Source: UBA993 sp964436815
GTDB taxonomy: Bacteria; Bacillota; Dethiobacteria; DTU022
Assembly (NCBI GenBank): GCA_964436815.1
Contig: CAYTER010000013.1
Location: 1-48,084, forward strand
DNA length: 48,084 nucleotides
Reading direction: 5' to 3'
Both the position numbers and the translations under genes were made by a program. This document shows positions 1-9,290 of this stretch, piece after piece. Position 1 is the first letter of the stretch, and every line of letters begins with the position of its first letter. The notes under the pieces are model-generated. The model saw nothing but the letters and a program-made list of their open reading frames with translations, was not told the DNA's origin and did not search any database.

Positions 1-664
1 CAATCAGCATATGGCCCATTACTGATGTTTTCGGGACCCGCGGTGACTGTGCCCATCGCTGCTGAAAGCGCAGTTGTCCTACTAAATCGAGAAAGTTGCT
101 GGTTTTCTGACCAAGGGCCAACTTCTGGACTCCGGCAAGATCGTAATGCTCTTCAATCTGGTTGGCAATAGCCGCTTTTGTATCTTCTAAACCATAAAGC
201 CCTTCATTCAGCCTGTAGATTATCGAAAATTCCCAGTTTGTAGCCAGGTAATGCGCTGCCCTGAGAATTCTTTTCTCAAGAGTGCTTCCTGAATCAGAAA
301 AAAAATAATTTTCCATGGCGGTTACCAGATCAATTTTCAGATCGGCGATCTTATCTTTCAGCTGATCAATAACCCAGCGATTAAGTTGATCTCCCTTTTC
401 AGCCATCAACTTATAATAGATCGGCGGCTTGATATCAGTCAGCACAATGCGGTGCAAAAATTCGAACAAACCACCGGCAATCAGCTGCGGCCAATCAATT
501 TTCGCGCCCCGGTCAGCCTCTTCAATTTTTGCCAGCACGTAGGCATAGACCATTTTGTGTGACTGTTTATCTAATTCCGTAAAATGCTCAGGTCTGATAT
601 GGTCATTCCAGCGCTGGATACTGGCCGCTTCAAAAAGCAGTTCAAGCAGTTCCTTCCTGATCAT
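1..664 (-). CDS. HD-superfamily hydrolase, YfbR-like (C-terminus beyond window)
   Basis: Reading frame open from an ATG at 664 to the window edge, so only the N-terminal 221 residues are visible. AGAGGTG lies six bases before the ATG. The visible end carries RW...SPRVPKTSVMGHML, which resembles the first metal-binding His region of YfbR-like HD phosphohydrolases (arginine and tryptophan upstream, then xxGH). The catalytic HD pair itself would lie past the edge. The preceding part is mostly helical, with no signal peptide. It is the last visible gene of the cmk-to-plsY operon, 29 nt after plsY. Relatives act as nucleotidases, but the substrate here is unknown. Many Clostridia carry gpsA or spoIVA near this position instead. 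Confidence 0.65.
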   Translation of the reverse strand, partial: MIRKELLELLFEAASIQRWNDHIRPEHFTELDKQSHKMVYAYVLAKIEEADRGAKIDWPQLIAGGLFEFLHRIVLTDIKPPIYYKLMAEKGDQLNRWVIDQLKDKIADLKIDLVTAMENYFFSDSGSTLEKRILRAAHYLATNWEFSIIYRLNEGLYGLEDTKAAIANQIEEHYDLAGVQKLALGQKTSNFLDLVGQLRFQQRWAQSPRVPKTSVMGHMLI

Positions 665-693
665 TTTTTACACCTCTTTGTTTTGGAACAATA

Positions 694-1287
694 TTAACTG
701 CCGGAACTCAGCTTGAGTTTCGGCTCTGTTCCATTTAGAAGCCGCTTTATGTTTGAATGATGGCGCGCAATAACCAGTACAGCCACTGCCAGGCCAAAAA
801 TGATATAGGGCAGTCCGTAACCGAATATCCAGAATAAAAACGGGACTAAGAGAGCGCCCGCCATTGAGGCCAGTGAAACAATACGGGTAAGAATTAACAC
901 CAGGGCAGCACCTGCAAACAAGGCCAGGGTGACCCACCCTGATATAGCCAGTAAAACACCGATTGCCGTTGCCGCTGCCTTGCCACCCCTAAATTTTAAG
1001 AATACCGGAAAGCTATGGCCAATCAGGGCCAGCATACCTGCTGTCAGCACAATTGCCGGTTCTTCAGTATAAGTCCTGGCGATAATAACGGGCAGAAAAC
1101 CTTTAAACATATCCAGGATGAAAACGGGCAGCGCCGCTCTCCATCCCATTACTCTCAAAACATTGGTTGCTCCGATATTGCCGCTGCCCTGCTTTCTGAT
1201 ATCTGTTTTTCCGAAATACCGGCCGATAAGATAGCCGAAGGGAACCGAACCTAGCAGGTAGGCGAAGAGCAGTATTAAGAAATGCAT
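694..1287 (-). CDS. plsY: Acyl-phosphate:glycerol-3-phosphate acyltransferase PlsY
   Basis: Integral membrane enzyme of 197 residues that transfers an acyl group from acyl-phosphate to glycerol-3-phosphate, the first step of phospholipid synthesis. The three PlsY signature regions are present: GSVPFGYLIG (residues 13-22), GSGNIGATN (34-42) and GHSFPVFLKFRGGK (90-103). Several hydrophobic segments separated by short loops fit the family topology and length. The ATG has AGAGGTG eight bases upstream, inside the last codons of der, so translation is probably coupled to der. plsC, the next acyltransferase of the pathway, lies in the same operon (7128-7733). Confidence 0.96.
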   Translation of the reverse strand: MHFLILLFAYLLGSVPFGYLIGRYFGKTDIRKQGSGNIGATNVLRVMGWRAALPVFILDMFKGFLPVIIARTYTEEPAIVLTAGMLALIGHSFPVFLKFRGGKAAATAIGVLLAISGWVTLALFAGAALVLILTRIVSLASMAGALLVPFLFWIFGYGLPYIIFGLAVAVLVIARHHSNIKRLLNGTEPKLKLSSGS

Positions 1288-1290
1288 CGG

Positions 1291-2619
1291 TTAATCACCT
1301 CTACGTTGCCTTTTTTTCAGTTTGATAATAATCGGTGTGCCGGCAAAGCCAAATGATTCCCGCAGTCTGTTTTCTAAGTAACGCCGATAGGAAAAGTGAA
1401 CCAGTTCCGGCTCATTGGCAAAAATAACAAATGTAGGCGGTTTTACTGCCGGTTGTGTCATATAGTAAAGCCTGACCCGTTTACCTTTAACAGCCGGAGG
1501 AGGATTAACAGCTGAGGCATCTTCCAGCAGTTCATTAAGCAAAGCGGTGGAAATTCGCTTGTGCTGCTCCTGCCAGGTTTTGAGAATCAGTGGATAAAGT
1601 TTATCCAGCTTCCAGCCGGATAAAGCGGAGACAAATACTCTATGCGCATAAGGGACAAAGCTGAACTGCCGCTCAAGATCATCTACAAAATCAGCTCGGG
1701 CATTCTCTGTTCCCTTAACCAGGTCCCACTTGTTAACAACCAGGATCAAACCGCGCCCGGCCTGGTCCACATATCCGGCTAGGCGTTGATCCTGTTCTGT
1801 CGCCCCGTCAACTCCATCAATCATTAGTAACGCCAGATCAGATCGCTGAACTGCTTTTAAGGAACGCAGAATGCTGTAGTATTCAACCGCTTCCCTGATT
1901 TTACTTTTTCTTCTGATCCCTGCCGTATCAATCAACAGGTATGACTGCTCTTCATGTTCAAAATAAGTATCAATGGCATCTCGTGTCGTCCCCGGGATTT
2001 CACTGACAATGACCCTCTCTTCACCAAGAAGCTTGTTAATCAGCGAGGATTTTCCCACATTCGGCCTGCCGATTACTGCCACTTTCACTGTCTCAGGTCT
2101 GTATTGATCCTCGGTTTTTATTTCCGGTGGTAACAGATTATCGATTATATCCAACAGCTCTCCTGTTCCCTTACCATGAGCTGCTGAAAGCGGCAGGGGA
2201 TCACCGAAACCCAGACGGTAAAAGCTGAATTTGTCAGCATCCTGATCAAACTCGTCAAGCTTATTGACTACTGGAATAATCTTTTTACCACTGCGCCGAA
2301 GCATCAGACCGATCTCTTCATCAAGAGCGGTCAAACCTTCCCTGCCGTCAAGCAGAAAGATGATAATGTTTGCTTCCTCGACCGCCAGCTCAACCTGCTG
2401 TCTGACCAGGGTTGTTATTTTATCGTCACCGCCAAATGTTACTCCTCCGGTGTCAATGATCACCAGCTCTCGCCCGTTCCACTCAGCAGTACCGTAAAGA
2501 CGGTCCCGTGTGACTCCCGGAACCTTTTCCTCAATAGCGGTCCGGGCCACTGTCAGGCGGTTAAATAGCGTTGACTTACCCACATTGGGTCTTCCGACTA
2601 TGGCAACAATATTACTCAA
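1291..2619 (-). CDS. der: Ribosome-assembly GTPase Der (EngA)
   Basis: Double-GTPase protein needed for 50S subunit maturation. Two complete G domains are visible: GRPNVGKS near the N-terminus with a matching DTGG and NKLD, and a second GRPNVGKS about 170 residues later with DTAG and NKWD. A C-terminal KH-like domain follows, ending in a basic tail. The longest frame begins at an ATG at 2640. However, AAAGGAG lies inside that extension and is ideally placed for the TTG at 2619, which gives the family-typical start MSNIVAIVGRPNVGKS and 442 residues. I therefore use TTG. The gene overlaps the end of the DUF512 gene by 8 nt. Confidence 0.96.
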   Translation of the reverse strand: MSNIVAIVGRPNVGKSTLFNRLTVARTAIEEKVPGVTRDRLYGTAEWNGRELVIIDTGGVTFGGDDKITTLVRQQVELAVEEANIIIFLLDGREGLTALDEEIGLMLRRSGKKIIPVVNKLDEFDQDADKFSFYRLGFGDPLPLSAAHGKGTGELLDIIDNLLPPEIKTEDQYRPETVKVAVIGRPNVGKSSLINKLLGEERVIVSEIPGTTRDAIDTYFEHEEQSYLLIDTAGIRRKSKIREAVEYYSILRSLKAVQRSDLALLMIDGVDGATEQDQRLAGYVDQAGRGLILVVNKWDLVKGTENARADFVDDLERQFSFVPYAHRVFVSALSGWKLDKLYPLILKTWQEQHKRISTALLNELLEDASAVNPPPAVKGKRVRLYYMTQPAVKPPTFVIFANEPELVHFSYRRYLENRLRESFGFAGTPIIIKLKKRQRRGD

Positions 2620-3979
2620 ATCTATTCTCCTTTGGATCAACCTTATTTTCCCCGGAATATAGTTCTTTCAGACCATTAAACAGCTCAAGCGGTCCGCTGA
2701 CAGCCCTGACAGGAACCCCAAGTTCTTTTTGCAGATTATCCAAACTGTAGTCATCTAAAAACAGATCGCCCTGATCTCTTAACATGTTATTCGTGATAAA
2801 CACCAGGTCACCCTTTTCCCGGCTCTCCATTACCCGCAGCAGGTCGCTGCCGGTTAGTAACCCTGAAACAGTTACCGTATCTCCGAAAAAATTATTTTCA
2901 GCATAAACAGTAGTGATCTCCAATCCCTGAATACTGCTTAACACTCTTGCCAGTTCTTCGATTAAGGGGCTGGCAGCTTTTCCGGAGATAATAGTTATCT
3001 TCAGCGAACGATCGGTTTTCAATGGCAGGGCTTCAGCCACCTGTTCCAACTCATTCAAAAATTGTCTGGCTAAACCGACACCATTTTCAAGCTGTGGGTA
3101 CCCTTCATAGGCTTCATCCGGCGGATAAGGAAGGGAAGCAAGGTTGTAGAATTCATCAGACAGAAAAATAAAACGGCTTCCTCTTTGCCTGAGAAAATCC
3201 TGCTGCTTTCTTTCGAACTCTTTGATCAACTCAACCGCCTCACCAGCTGTAAAACCGCGAATCTCATTATTAATTTCCCGATGTCCGGTTAACCCGACGG
3301 GAACAAGGGCAACACTTAATACTTTTTCTCCCAAAGCACTCAGATCGTTTATGCTTTGCCGCAAATTTTCTCCCGTATTTAAACCGGGGCAGAGTACCAG
3401 CTGCCCGTGAATTGCAATGCCCGCTTTAACAAGCGTTTTTAAATTATCCAACCCTTTTGCAGCTAATTTTGAACCCATGATCCTGTTTCTGATCACCGGG
3501 TTGGTGGAGTGGATCGAAACATAAAGCGGGCTCATCTGCATTTTCACGATCCGTTCAATATCGCTATCGGTCAACCGGTTCAGGGTAATAAAATTACCAT
3601 ATAGAAATGATAACCGGTAGTCATCATCTTTAACATATAAAGCGCTGCGCAACCCTTTCGGATTTTGGTCTACAAAGCAAAATAGGCAGCGGTTAGGACA
3701 AAGTTTAAGCCGATCGATGGTCAGGGGATTAAAACGCAGGCCAAGCGCCGTTCCCGGGCTTTTATCTATTTTAATCCTTTTCAGCCTGCCATCAGCGATC
3801 ATTAAAAGCAGGCTAAGTTGATCGTCAGCCTCAAGGATCTTAAAATCAATCAGATCGCCGACCGGTTGCCCATCAATACGAACCAGTCTCCATCCGGCAT
3901 TGATTCCGGCTTTGTCTGCCGGTGATCCCGGTGATACGTAGTCAATTAAGCAACCTTTTTCTAATATTTTATTAGTCAA
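2612..3979 (-). CDS. DUF512 / PDZ-containing putative radical SAM protein
   Basis: Protein of 455 residues found next to der in many Clostridia and cyanobacteria. Residues 10-60 form a PDZ-like module (GSPADKAGINAGW, then RIDGQPV). A radical-SAM-type cluster motif CPNRCLFC follows, with cysteines at 94, 98 and 101 (CxxxCxxC). The family phrases FCFVDQNPKGLR and YRLSFLYGNFITL are also visible. The C-terminal part is the DUF512 region. Iron-sulfur radical chemistry is inferred from the motif; the substrate is unknown, although position beside der suggests a link to ribosomes or tRNA. It sits 22 nt after fni. Confidence 0.88.
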   Translation of the reverse strand: MTNKILEKGCLIDYVSPGSPADKAGINAGWRLVRIDGQPVGDLIDFKILEADDQLSLLLMIADGRLKRIKIDKSPGTALGLRFNPLTIDRLKLCPNRCLFCFVDQNPKGLRSALYVKDDDYRLSFLYGNFITLNRLTDSDIERIVKMQMSPLYVSIHSTNPVIRNRIMGSKLAAKGLDNLKTLVKAGIAIHGQLVLCPGLNTGENLRQSINDLSALGEKVLSVALVPVGLTGHREINNEIRGFTAGEAVELIKEFERKQQDFLRQRGSRFIFLSDEFYNLASLPYPPDEAYEGYPQLENGVGLARQFLNELEQVAEALPLKTDRSLKITIISGKAASPLIEELARVLSSIQGLEITTVYAENNFFGDTVTVSGLLTGSDLLRVMESREKGDLVFITNNMLRDQGDLFLDDYSLDNLQKELGVPVRAVSGPLELFNGLKELYSGENKVDPKENRFE

Positions 3980-4001
3980 TTATTATTTCTACCACCATTA
4001 G

Positions 4002-5057
4002 TTAAATGCTCCGGCAAGCGTATTTTTTCGGATCTATACCTCTACGCTCCAGCCATTCAGCAGTAAAACCGGTTATCACAAGCGGTCTTTCTCTTAATTG
4101 ATCAATCGTACCGGCTCCGACCAGCAACATGATTGCCTTCAGCTCGGCTTCGACCAATTTGATCTTATATACTAAGGATTCGCGTCCTTTTCGAAGCAGA
4201 TAATAAAGCGGCATCCCTGCCATTCCAACAGCTGTGGCGCCCAAAGAGAGCGCTTTGGCGATATCAAGCGCTTCAAAAATCCCCCCACTGGCAAAAACCT
4301 CATTTTCAGAACCGGCAGAGGTTACGGACTCGATCAGACTGATGGCACTGGGGATACCCCACATTTTCGGGATCAAATCAAAATTATTCTTGCGGCGAAG
4401 AGATTCGATGCCGATAAAATTAGTACCTCCCCCACCTCCGGTATCAACTGCGCTTACTCCCGTCTGAAAAAGCTTTCCTGCTTCCTCATAAGCCATGCCA
4501 AACCCCACTTCTTTAACAATCACCGGAACTGTGACCCGATCAACAATATTCGCAATACGCTCAAGCACCCCTTTAAAGTGGCTGTCTCCTTCCTCCATTG
4601 TCAATTCCTGGGCAACATTTAAGTGAATCTGCAGTGCATCGGCTTTTATCATCTCAACAGCCTCGAGTGCCATTTGCACTGTGGCATAGGAACCGATATT
4701 CGCCCAGATCTCCCCTTGGGGGTTAACTTTCCGAACTATCCTAAAGCTGTATTGGCATTCCGGATGCTTCAAAGCTATCAACTGAGAACCAACCGCCATC
4801 GGCATAGAGAGGGTTTTTGCTATGTAAGCCAGGTTAGCGTTAATTTTTGCAGCGAAACCGGTTCCCCCGGTGAGAGCATTAATAAAAAGAGGCGAACGGT
4901 GAGTTCGCCCCAGGTATTGAGCTTTGAGACTGACCTGATTCAAATCGAGATCCGGAAGACAGTTATGAATCAGCCTGATATCCGAAAAATTGGCCCGAAC
5001 CGGTTTGCCACGCACAGCGATATGCAGGTGCTCATTTTTCCTTTTAAACCTAGACAT
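4002..5057 (-). CDS. fni: Type 2 isopentenyl-diphosphate delta-isomerase (FMN)
   Basis: Interconverts isopentenyl and dimethylallyl diphosphate using reduced FMN. The 351-residue TIM-barrel protein shows family hallmarks: RKNEHL near the N-terminus, ALTGGT, the glycine-rich GGGGGTNF phosphate-binding stretch and ASGGI near the C-terminus. Length is typical. It lies 16 nt downstream of ispH-rpsA, so two isoprenoid steps are in one operon. The remaining isoprenoid genes of the window (dxs, ispA) are in another operon at 19.5-25.3 kb. Confidence 0.95.
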   Translation of the reverse strand: MSRFKRKNEHLHIAVRGKPVRANFSDIRLIHNCLPDLDLNQVSLKAQYLGRTHRSPLFINALTGGTGFAAKINANLAYIAKTLSMPMAVGSQLIALKHPECQYSFRIVRKVNPQGEIWANIGSYATVQMALEAVEMIKADALQIHLNVAQELTMEEGDSHFKGVLERIANIVDRVTVPVIVKEVGFGMAYEEAGKLFQTGVSAVDTGGGGGTNFIGIESLRRKNNFDLIPKMWGIPSAISLIESVTSAGSENEVFASGGIFEALDIAKALSLGATAVGMAGMPLYYLLRKGRESLVYKIKLVEAELKAIMLLVGAGTIDQLRERPLVITGFTAEWLERRGIDPKKYACRSI

Positions 5058-5073
5058 TAAATCTTATCCGCCT

Positions 5074-7131
5074 TCAGTTTTTCTCTTCTTCAGGATTTTC
5101 TTCCTCACTCTTGTGTACAGTAGCTCTTGAATAATCCCCATTCTCAAACAGATCCCCGAAAACATCACCAAGGGTGACGTTACCATTTTCAGTACTATTG
5201 TTATTAATGTTATCTACGTTATAAGCGGCTCCCCCGGCATCTTTAACGCTAAGGCTGATCCGTTTGTTCTTGGTTTTGATTTCCAGGATTTTTACATCAA
5301 CTTCCTCGCCTTCCTGCAACACTTCTGAAGGGTGCTTGACATGAAAATCGGCCAGCTGTGAAATGTGCGCCAGGCCTTCTATTCCAGGCTTGAGCTCAAT
5401 AAATGCCCCGAAGTTAACCAGCCTGGTTACTTTACCTTTCATTATTTTTCCGATATCCAGATCTTCAATGTCTTTTATCCATGGATCGGGTTGTGTTTTT
5501 CGAATACTGAGGCTGATTCTTTCCTTTTCCGGATTTACTTCAAGAACCTCAACCTGAAGCTGGTCTCCTACCTTTAGAATTTCACCGGGATGATTAACCC
5601 GATCCCATGAAATTTCTGAAACATGGACCAGACCGTCTAATCCACCAATATCGACAAAAGCGCCAAAATTTGTCAGCCGTTTGACTGTTCCGCTGATCAC
5701 TGAACCAATTTCGATGGCATTTAGAGTTTCTTCCTTCTTTTTAGCTTCAACTTCTTCCATTAGCACTTTACGGCTGAGAATTAATTTGGTTTTATCCCGG
5801 TCGAATTCAATAACTCTAAACTGTAGCGATTGATCTTTAAAAACCCCGAAATCGGGGATATAATTAGTATCTACCAGGGAACCAGGCATAAAACCTTCGA
5901 CTCCGGCTCCGAGATCCAGAACCAGACCGGCGCCGACTACCTGTTTAACCAGACCTTCAATAATAGTTGAGCTTTCAAGCGCTTCTTCAAGCTCCCTCAG
6001 CCTTTTTTCACGCGCCAGCCTTTTATGGGAAACAATCACTTTCCCATTCTGTTCTTCATCTTCAAGAACTGTCACTTCAATTTCATCCTCAGGGGCAAAA
6101 AGATCCGCCAGTTTTTTTCCCGGTTCCAGGTGCACTTCCTTGATCGGAAGGACAGCTTCAGATTTGCTGCCAATATCAACATATACTTCATCATCGGTTA
6201 CCCTGGCTACTTTACCGGCAACCTGCTCACCAACCTGGGCCACCTTGATTTCACCATCAAATTGAAACTGCTCTTCATTCTTTACTTCCATAATCTCGTT
6301 GTCCATGCTCTCCATTCTTTCCACAACCTCCTTGATCGTCCATGGGGGAGTAGATGCACCGGCAGTGATACCGATAATCTTAAACTGACTGATAAAGTTA
6401 GCATCCAGCTCCCTTGCACTGTTTACCCGGCAGGCTGGTTTCAGCTGCCGGCATCTATCAAAAAGGGCTATTGTATTTGCGCTGCTTTCACTGCCAACTA
6501 CGACAAACGCTTCAACCCTTTCTGCCATTTTTACAACTTCATCCTGCCTTAAGCGTGTTTCCGGACAGATTGTATTATAGATCATCCCATCATTATATGC
6601 ATCTTTGAATATCTTTGCGGCTTCTTCGTATAACTCCGGGTTGCAGGTGGTTTGCGCAATCAGAGCGGTCGAACCATCTGCTTTATAAGCTTTCAGTTCT
6701 TCGAGTGATGAGACAACCGTTGCTTTACTACCGGCCCAACCCTGCAGGCCGATTATTTCAGGATGATTTGGATTACCAAATATGATTATTTTAAAATTTT
6801 TTTCAGCCAGTTCTGACGCAATCTCCTGGACTCTTTTTACCCGGGGGCAGGTCAGGTCAATAATTACCTGTTCATCTTTTTCTTTAAGTGCGGCTAAAAC
6901 CTGAGGCGGTACTCCATGGGTGCGGATCGCTAAAAATTTACCGCCCGCATCTTCTGGTTTTTCCACTTTATTAATTGAACGTGCTTCCAGATAATCTACA
7001 ACAAGATCATTGTGGACAAGTTCACCAAGGACAGAACCTTCGCCGATTTCTGAGGCTTTCTCGAGCAGAATATTAACCGCTTTGTTAACCCCTGAGCAGA
7101 AGCCTGCATTTTTTGCTATTACGGTGATCAT
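5074..7131 (-). CDS. ispH: Fusion of IspH (HMBPP reductase) with ribosomal protein S1 domains
   Basis: One continuous 685-residue frame. Residues 1 to about 282 are IspH, the last MEP-pathway enzyme, which reduces HMBPP to IPP and DMAPP with a 4Fe-4S cluster. The cluster cysteines are C12 (AGFCSGV), C95 (DLTCPRV) and C189 (NTICPET); the substrate-binding histidines H40, H72 and H123 are also visible. From about residue 300 to 650 there are four S1 RNA-binding repeats, each with a VDIG- or VNFGAF-type core, followed by an acidic tail. Such fusions are known in Clostridia and supply the S1-like protein. The ATG overlaps the plsC stop (ATGA), implying coupled translation. Confidence 0.95.
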   Translation of the reverse strand: MITVIAKNAGFCSGVNKAVNILLEKASEIGEGSVLGELVHNDLVVDYLEARSINKVEKPEDAGGKFLAIRTHGVPPQVLAALKEKDEQVIIDLTCPRVKRVQEIASELAEKNFKIIIFGNPNHPEIIGLQGWAGSKATVVSSLEELKAYKADGSTALIAQTTCNPELYEEAAKIFKDAYNDGMIYNTICPETRLRQDEVVKMAERVEAFVVVGSESSANTIALFDRCRQLKPACRVNSARELDANFISQFKIIGITAGASTPPWTIKEVVERMESMDNEIMEVKNEEQFQFDGEIKVAQVGEQVAGKVARVTDDEVYVDIGSKSEAVLPIKEVHLEPGKKLADLFAPEDEIEVTVLEDEEQNGKVIVSHKRLAREKRLRELEEALESSTIIEGLVKQVVGAGLVLDLGAGVEGFMPGSLVDTNYIPDFGVFKDQSLQFRVIEFDRDKTKLILSRKVLMEEVEAKKKEETLNAIEIGSVISGTVKRLTNFGAFVDIGGLDGLVHVSEISWDRVNHPGEILKVGDQLQVEVLEVNPEKERISLSIRKTQPDPWIKDIEDLDIGKIMKGKVTRLVNFGAFIELKPGIEGLAHISQLADFHVKHPSEVLQEGEEVDVKILEIKTKNKRISLSVKDAGGAAYNVDNINNNSTENGNVTLGDVFGDLFENGDYSRATVHKSEEENPEEEKN

Positions 7132-7733
7132 GATCTTATAGCACCCGGAAGCAGATTGCTTATTTTGTTCATTATTAAATCACTCATACTATCCAGTTGT
7201 TCTCTTTTCTCATTTTTAAGTTCATACACTAATGGTGGCAGGACAAAGGGTTCGCCAACATGCACTTTCAAAGTTTTAAAGAAACGGTAAGGACCCTCTA
7301 CTGCAACTGGTAATATCGGAACTCCGCTGCGGACAGCAATTAACGCTGCTCCGTTATAGGCTTTCTGCATTATACCATTTCGACTGCGGGTCCCTTCCGG
7401 AAACAAACCTAGGACATTGCCCTCCTTAAGAATCAGGTAAGCCTTTTTGATAGCGATCAGATCCGCTTCCTGCCGGTTAACCGGAAATGCCCCGGCCATC
7501 GGGAGCAGGAAATTAAGAACCGGATTTTTAAATAGTTCCTTTTTGGCCATATAATTGATTTTATACCAGGCAGGCAGAGCTGCCGCCACAGCCATCGGAT
7601 CAAGCCAGCTGATATGGTTGGCACAGATGATAAATGGCTTACGCCCGGGAATATTTGATCTGCCGATAAACTTAATACGGTAGAACAATTTTAGGTAGAG
7701 CAAAAAAACAAAACGCCCAAAATAGTACAGCAA
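7128..7733 (-). CDS. plsC: 1-acyl-sn-glycerol-3-phosphate acyltransferase PlsC
   Basis: Adds the second acyl chain to make phosphatidic acid. The catalytic NHxxxxD box is present (NHISWLD), as is the glycerophosphate-binding FPEGTRSR. One N-terminal hydrophobic segment is likely a membrane anchor. The longest frame starts at 7805 and would overlap cmk by 68 nt. A TTG at 7733 lies 4 nt after the cmk stop with AGGTGA placed four bases upstream, giving 201 residues beginning MLYYFGRFVF, a normal family length, so I prefer it. The gene ends in a 4-nt overlap with ispH-rpsA. Confidence 0.93.
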   Translation of the reverse strand: MLYYFGRFVFLLYLKLFYRIKFIGRSNIPGRKPFIICANHISWLDPMAVAAALPAWYKINYMAKKELFKNPVLNFLLPMAGAFPVNRQEADLIAIKKAYLILKEGNVLGLFPEGTRSRNGIMQKAYNGAALIAVRSGVPILPVAVEGPYRFFKTLKVHVGEPFVLPPLVYELKNEKREQLDSMSDLIMNKISNLLPGAIRS

Positions 7734-7737
7734 AGAT

Positions 7738-8421
7738 TCACCTGTTTTCAAATTTTTTTTGGTTGTCGTTGACCAGCTTGATAATTTTATTAACAACCTC
7801 TTCAAAATTCAAAAAGGTTGTATCAATGACGATTGCGTCAGGGACTTTAATCAAAGGCGAGTCGTCACGTTGAGAATCGATTTTATCGCGGGTTGTGATC
7901 TGCGCTGAAACTTCTTCATCTGTCAGCCTGATTCCTTTCTCAAGCTGCTCCTTGCTTCTTCTCCTGGTTCTTTCTGCAAGGGAAGCGTCGAGATAGAATT
8001 TGAAATCAGCATCCGGCAGGACTTTTGACCCGATATCCCGCCCTTCCATGATCATACCATCTGTTTGGGAAGCAATTGTCTGTTGTAAAGCTACGAGATG
8101 GCGCCGGACAGCGGAAATAGCTGAAACAGGTGAAACCATATCGTTTACATAAGGTTTCCGAATTTCTTCAGTAACATCTACTCCGTCCAAATACACTTCT
8201 TTTGACTCACCGAGCTGAATTACAGTTGATTTAAGGATCTGCATTATCCGGTCATCGTCAGTTAGATCGATTTCCTCACGGATAAACTTTAAAGTAATCG
8301 CTCTGTACATAGCGCCGGTATCTAAGTATTTTAAACCAAGACGTTGTGCCACTTCCCGGGCAACAGTACTCTTGCCTGCGCCGGCAGGACCATCGATCGC
8401 GATTGTTGGCTTATTACCCAA
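7738..8421 (-). CDS. cmk: Cytidylate kinase
   Basis: Phosphorylates CMP and dCMP with ATP. The P-loop AIDGPAGAGKST is at the N-terminus. The family phrases LDTGAMYRA and MEGRDIGSKVLPDADFKFYL follow, with the arginine-rich lid RTRRRSKE. Length of about 227 residues is typical. The longest frame begins with GTG at 8430, but that GTG overlaps an AGGTG ribosome-binding site spaced six bases from a TTG at 8421, so TTG is the likelier start. The pairing of cmk with the S1-encoding gene downstream is conserved in Firmicutes. Confidence 0.95.
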   Translation of the reverse strand: MGNKPTIAIDGPAGAGKSTVAREVAQRLGLKYLDTGAMYRAITLKFIREEIDLTDDDRIMQILKSTVIQLGESKEVYLDGVDVTEEIRKPYVNDMVSPVSAISAVRRHLVALQQTIASQTDGMIMEGRDIGSKVLPDADFKFYLDASLAERTRRRSKEQLEKGIRLTDEEVSAQITTRDKIDSQRDDSPLIKVPDAIVIDTTFLNFEEVVNKIIKLVNDNQKKFENR

Positions 8422-8558
8422 ATTGCTCACCTATATTAATCAATCCCTCATCTTGGGTTCTTAAAATTTTCTTAGAAGATTTTTCCGGTTGCAGCATTCC
8501 TATTCTCTCACTATAAACAACAATTTGCAAGTTAAAGGGTTATTAATCAGACGGAAGG

Positions 8559-9290
8559 TTATGATAGACCCGTTAACCGGTAAAGTTCGCCGACCTCTTC
8601 TGCAGTCAAGCTGCGAAATTCGCCCTTTTTCAGTGGCCCCGCAGTCAGTCCGGCAAAACTGAGTCTTTCCAATTCAATTACCGGATAATTAATTGCCGCA
8701 AACATCTTCTTGACTTGCCGTTTTCTTCCTTCAGTAAGTTCAATCTCAACTAAGGATGTTTTTCGATTCTGATCACTTTTTAAAATTTTCACAGCGGCCG
8801 GAGCAGTTGTTGATCCCTCAATTTCCATGCCCCGGCTCAGCTGTGCCAGCTGCTTTAATCCGGGCCGACCTTTAACGATAGCCCGGTAAATCTTCTTTAC
8901 ACCATATTTTGGATGAGTTAAACGGTAGGCCAGCTCTCCGTCATTGGTCAACAGGAGTACGCCGCTGGTATCGTAGTCAAGCCTGCCGACCGGATAGAGC
9001 CTGGTATTATATTTTTTTACTAAATCAATCACTGTCGGCCGGCTGTGGGTATCTCTGACGGTGGAAATATAACCGGCCGGTTTGTTGAGAAGCACATACA
9101 ACTTATTTATAGTCGGGTATAATTCCTCGCCATCAAGGGTCACTTTATCCCCGTTTTTTATAATGGTTTGTGGCTTTATTTCAACTATACCATTTATCTG
9201 TACCCGGCCTTCGGCAATAATCAGCTCTGATGCCCTTCTAGAAGCAATTCCTGCCCGGGCCAAGTATTTTGCCAACCGCATCTGTCTCAA
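8559..9290 (-). CDS. rluB: 23S rRNA pseudouridine synthase RluB/RsuA family
   Basis: Isomerises a uridine of large-subunit rRNA to pseudouridine. An N-terminal S4 RNA-binding domain (about residues 3-48, LAKYLARAGIASRR) precedes the catalytic domain. The catalytic loop is GRLDYDTSG, with nucleophile Asp105. Length of 243 residues fits RluB. It overlaps scpB by 4 nt (ATGA type). Many spore-forming Firmicutes carry dacB-spmA-spmB between scpB and rluB; none is present here. A 137-nt gap to cmk follows, with no clear terminator. Confidence 0.93.
   Translation of the reverse strand: MRQMRLAKYLARAGIASRRASELIIAEGRVQINGIVEIKPQTIIKNGDKVTLDGEELYPTINKLYVLLNKPAGYISTVRDTHSRPTVIDLVKKYNTRLYPVGRLDYDTSGVLLLTNDGELAYRLTHPKYGVKKIYRAIVKGRPGLKQLAQLSRGMEIEGSTTAPAAVKILKSDQNRKTSLVEIELTEGRKRQVKKMFAAINYPVIELERLSFAGLTAGPLKKGEFRSLTAEEVGELYRLTGLS

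Noticed and set aside
6025..6552. 175-codon plus-strand frame inside ispH-rpsA, and a 145-codon one at 4623-5060 inside fni
   Set aside because: Both are antisense shadows of well-identified genes with no family match.
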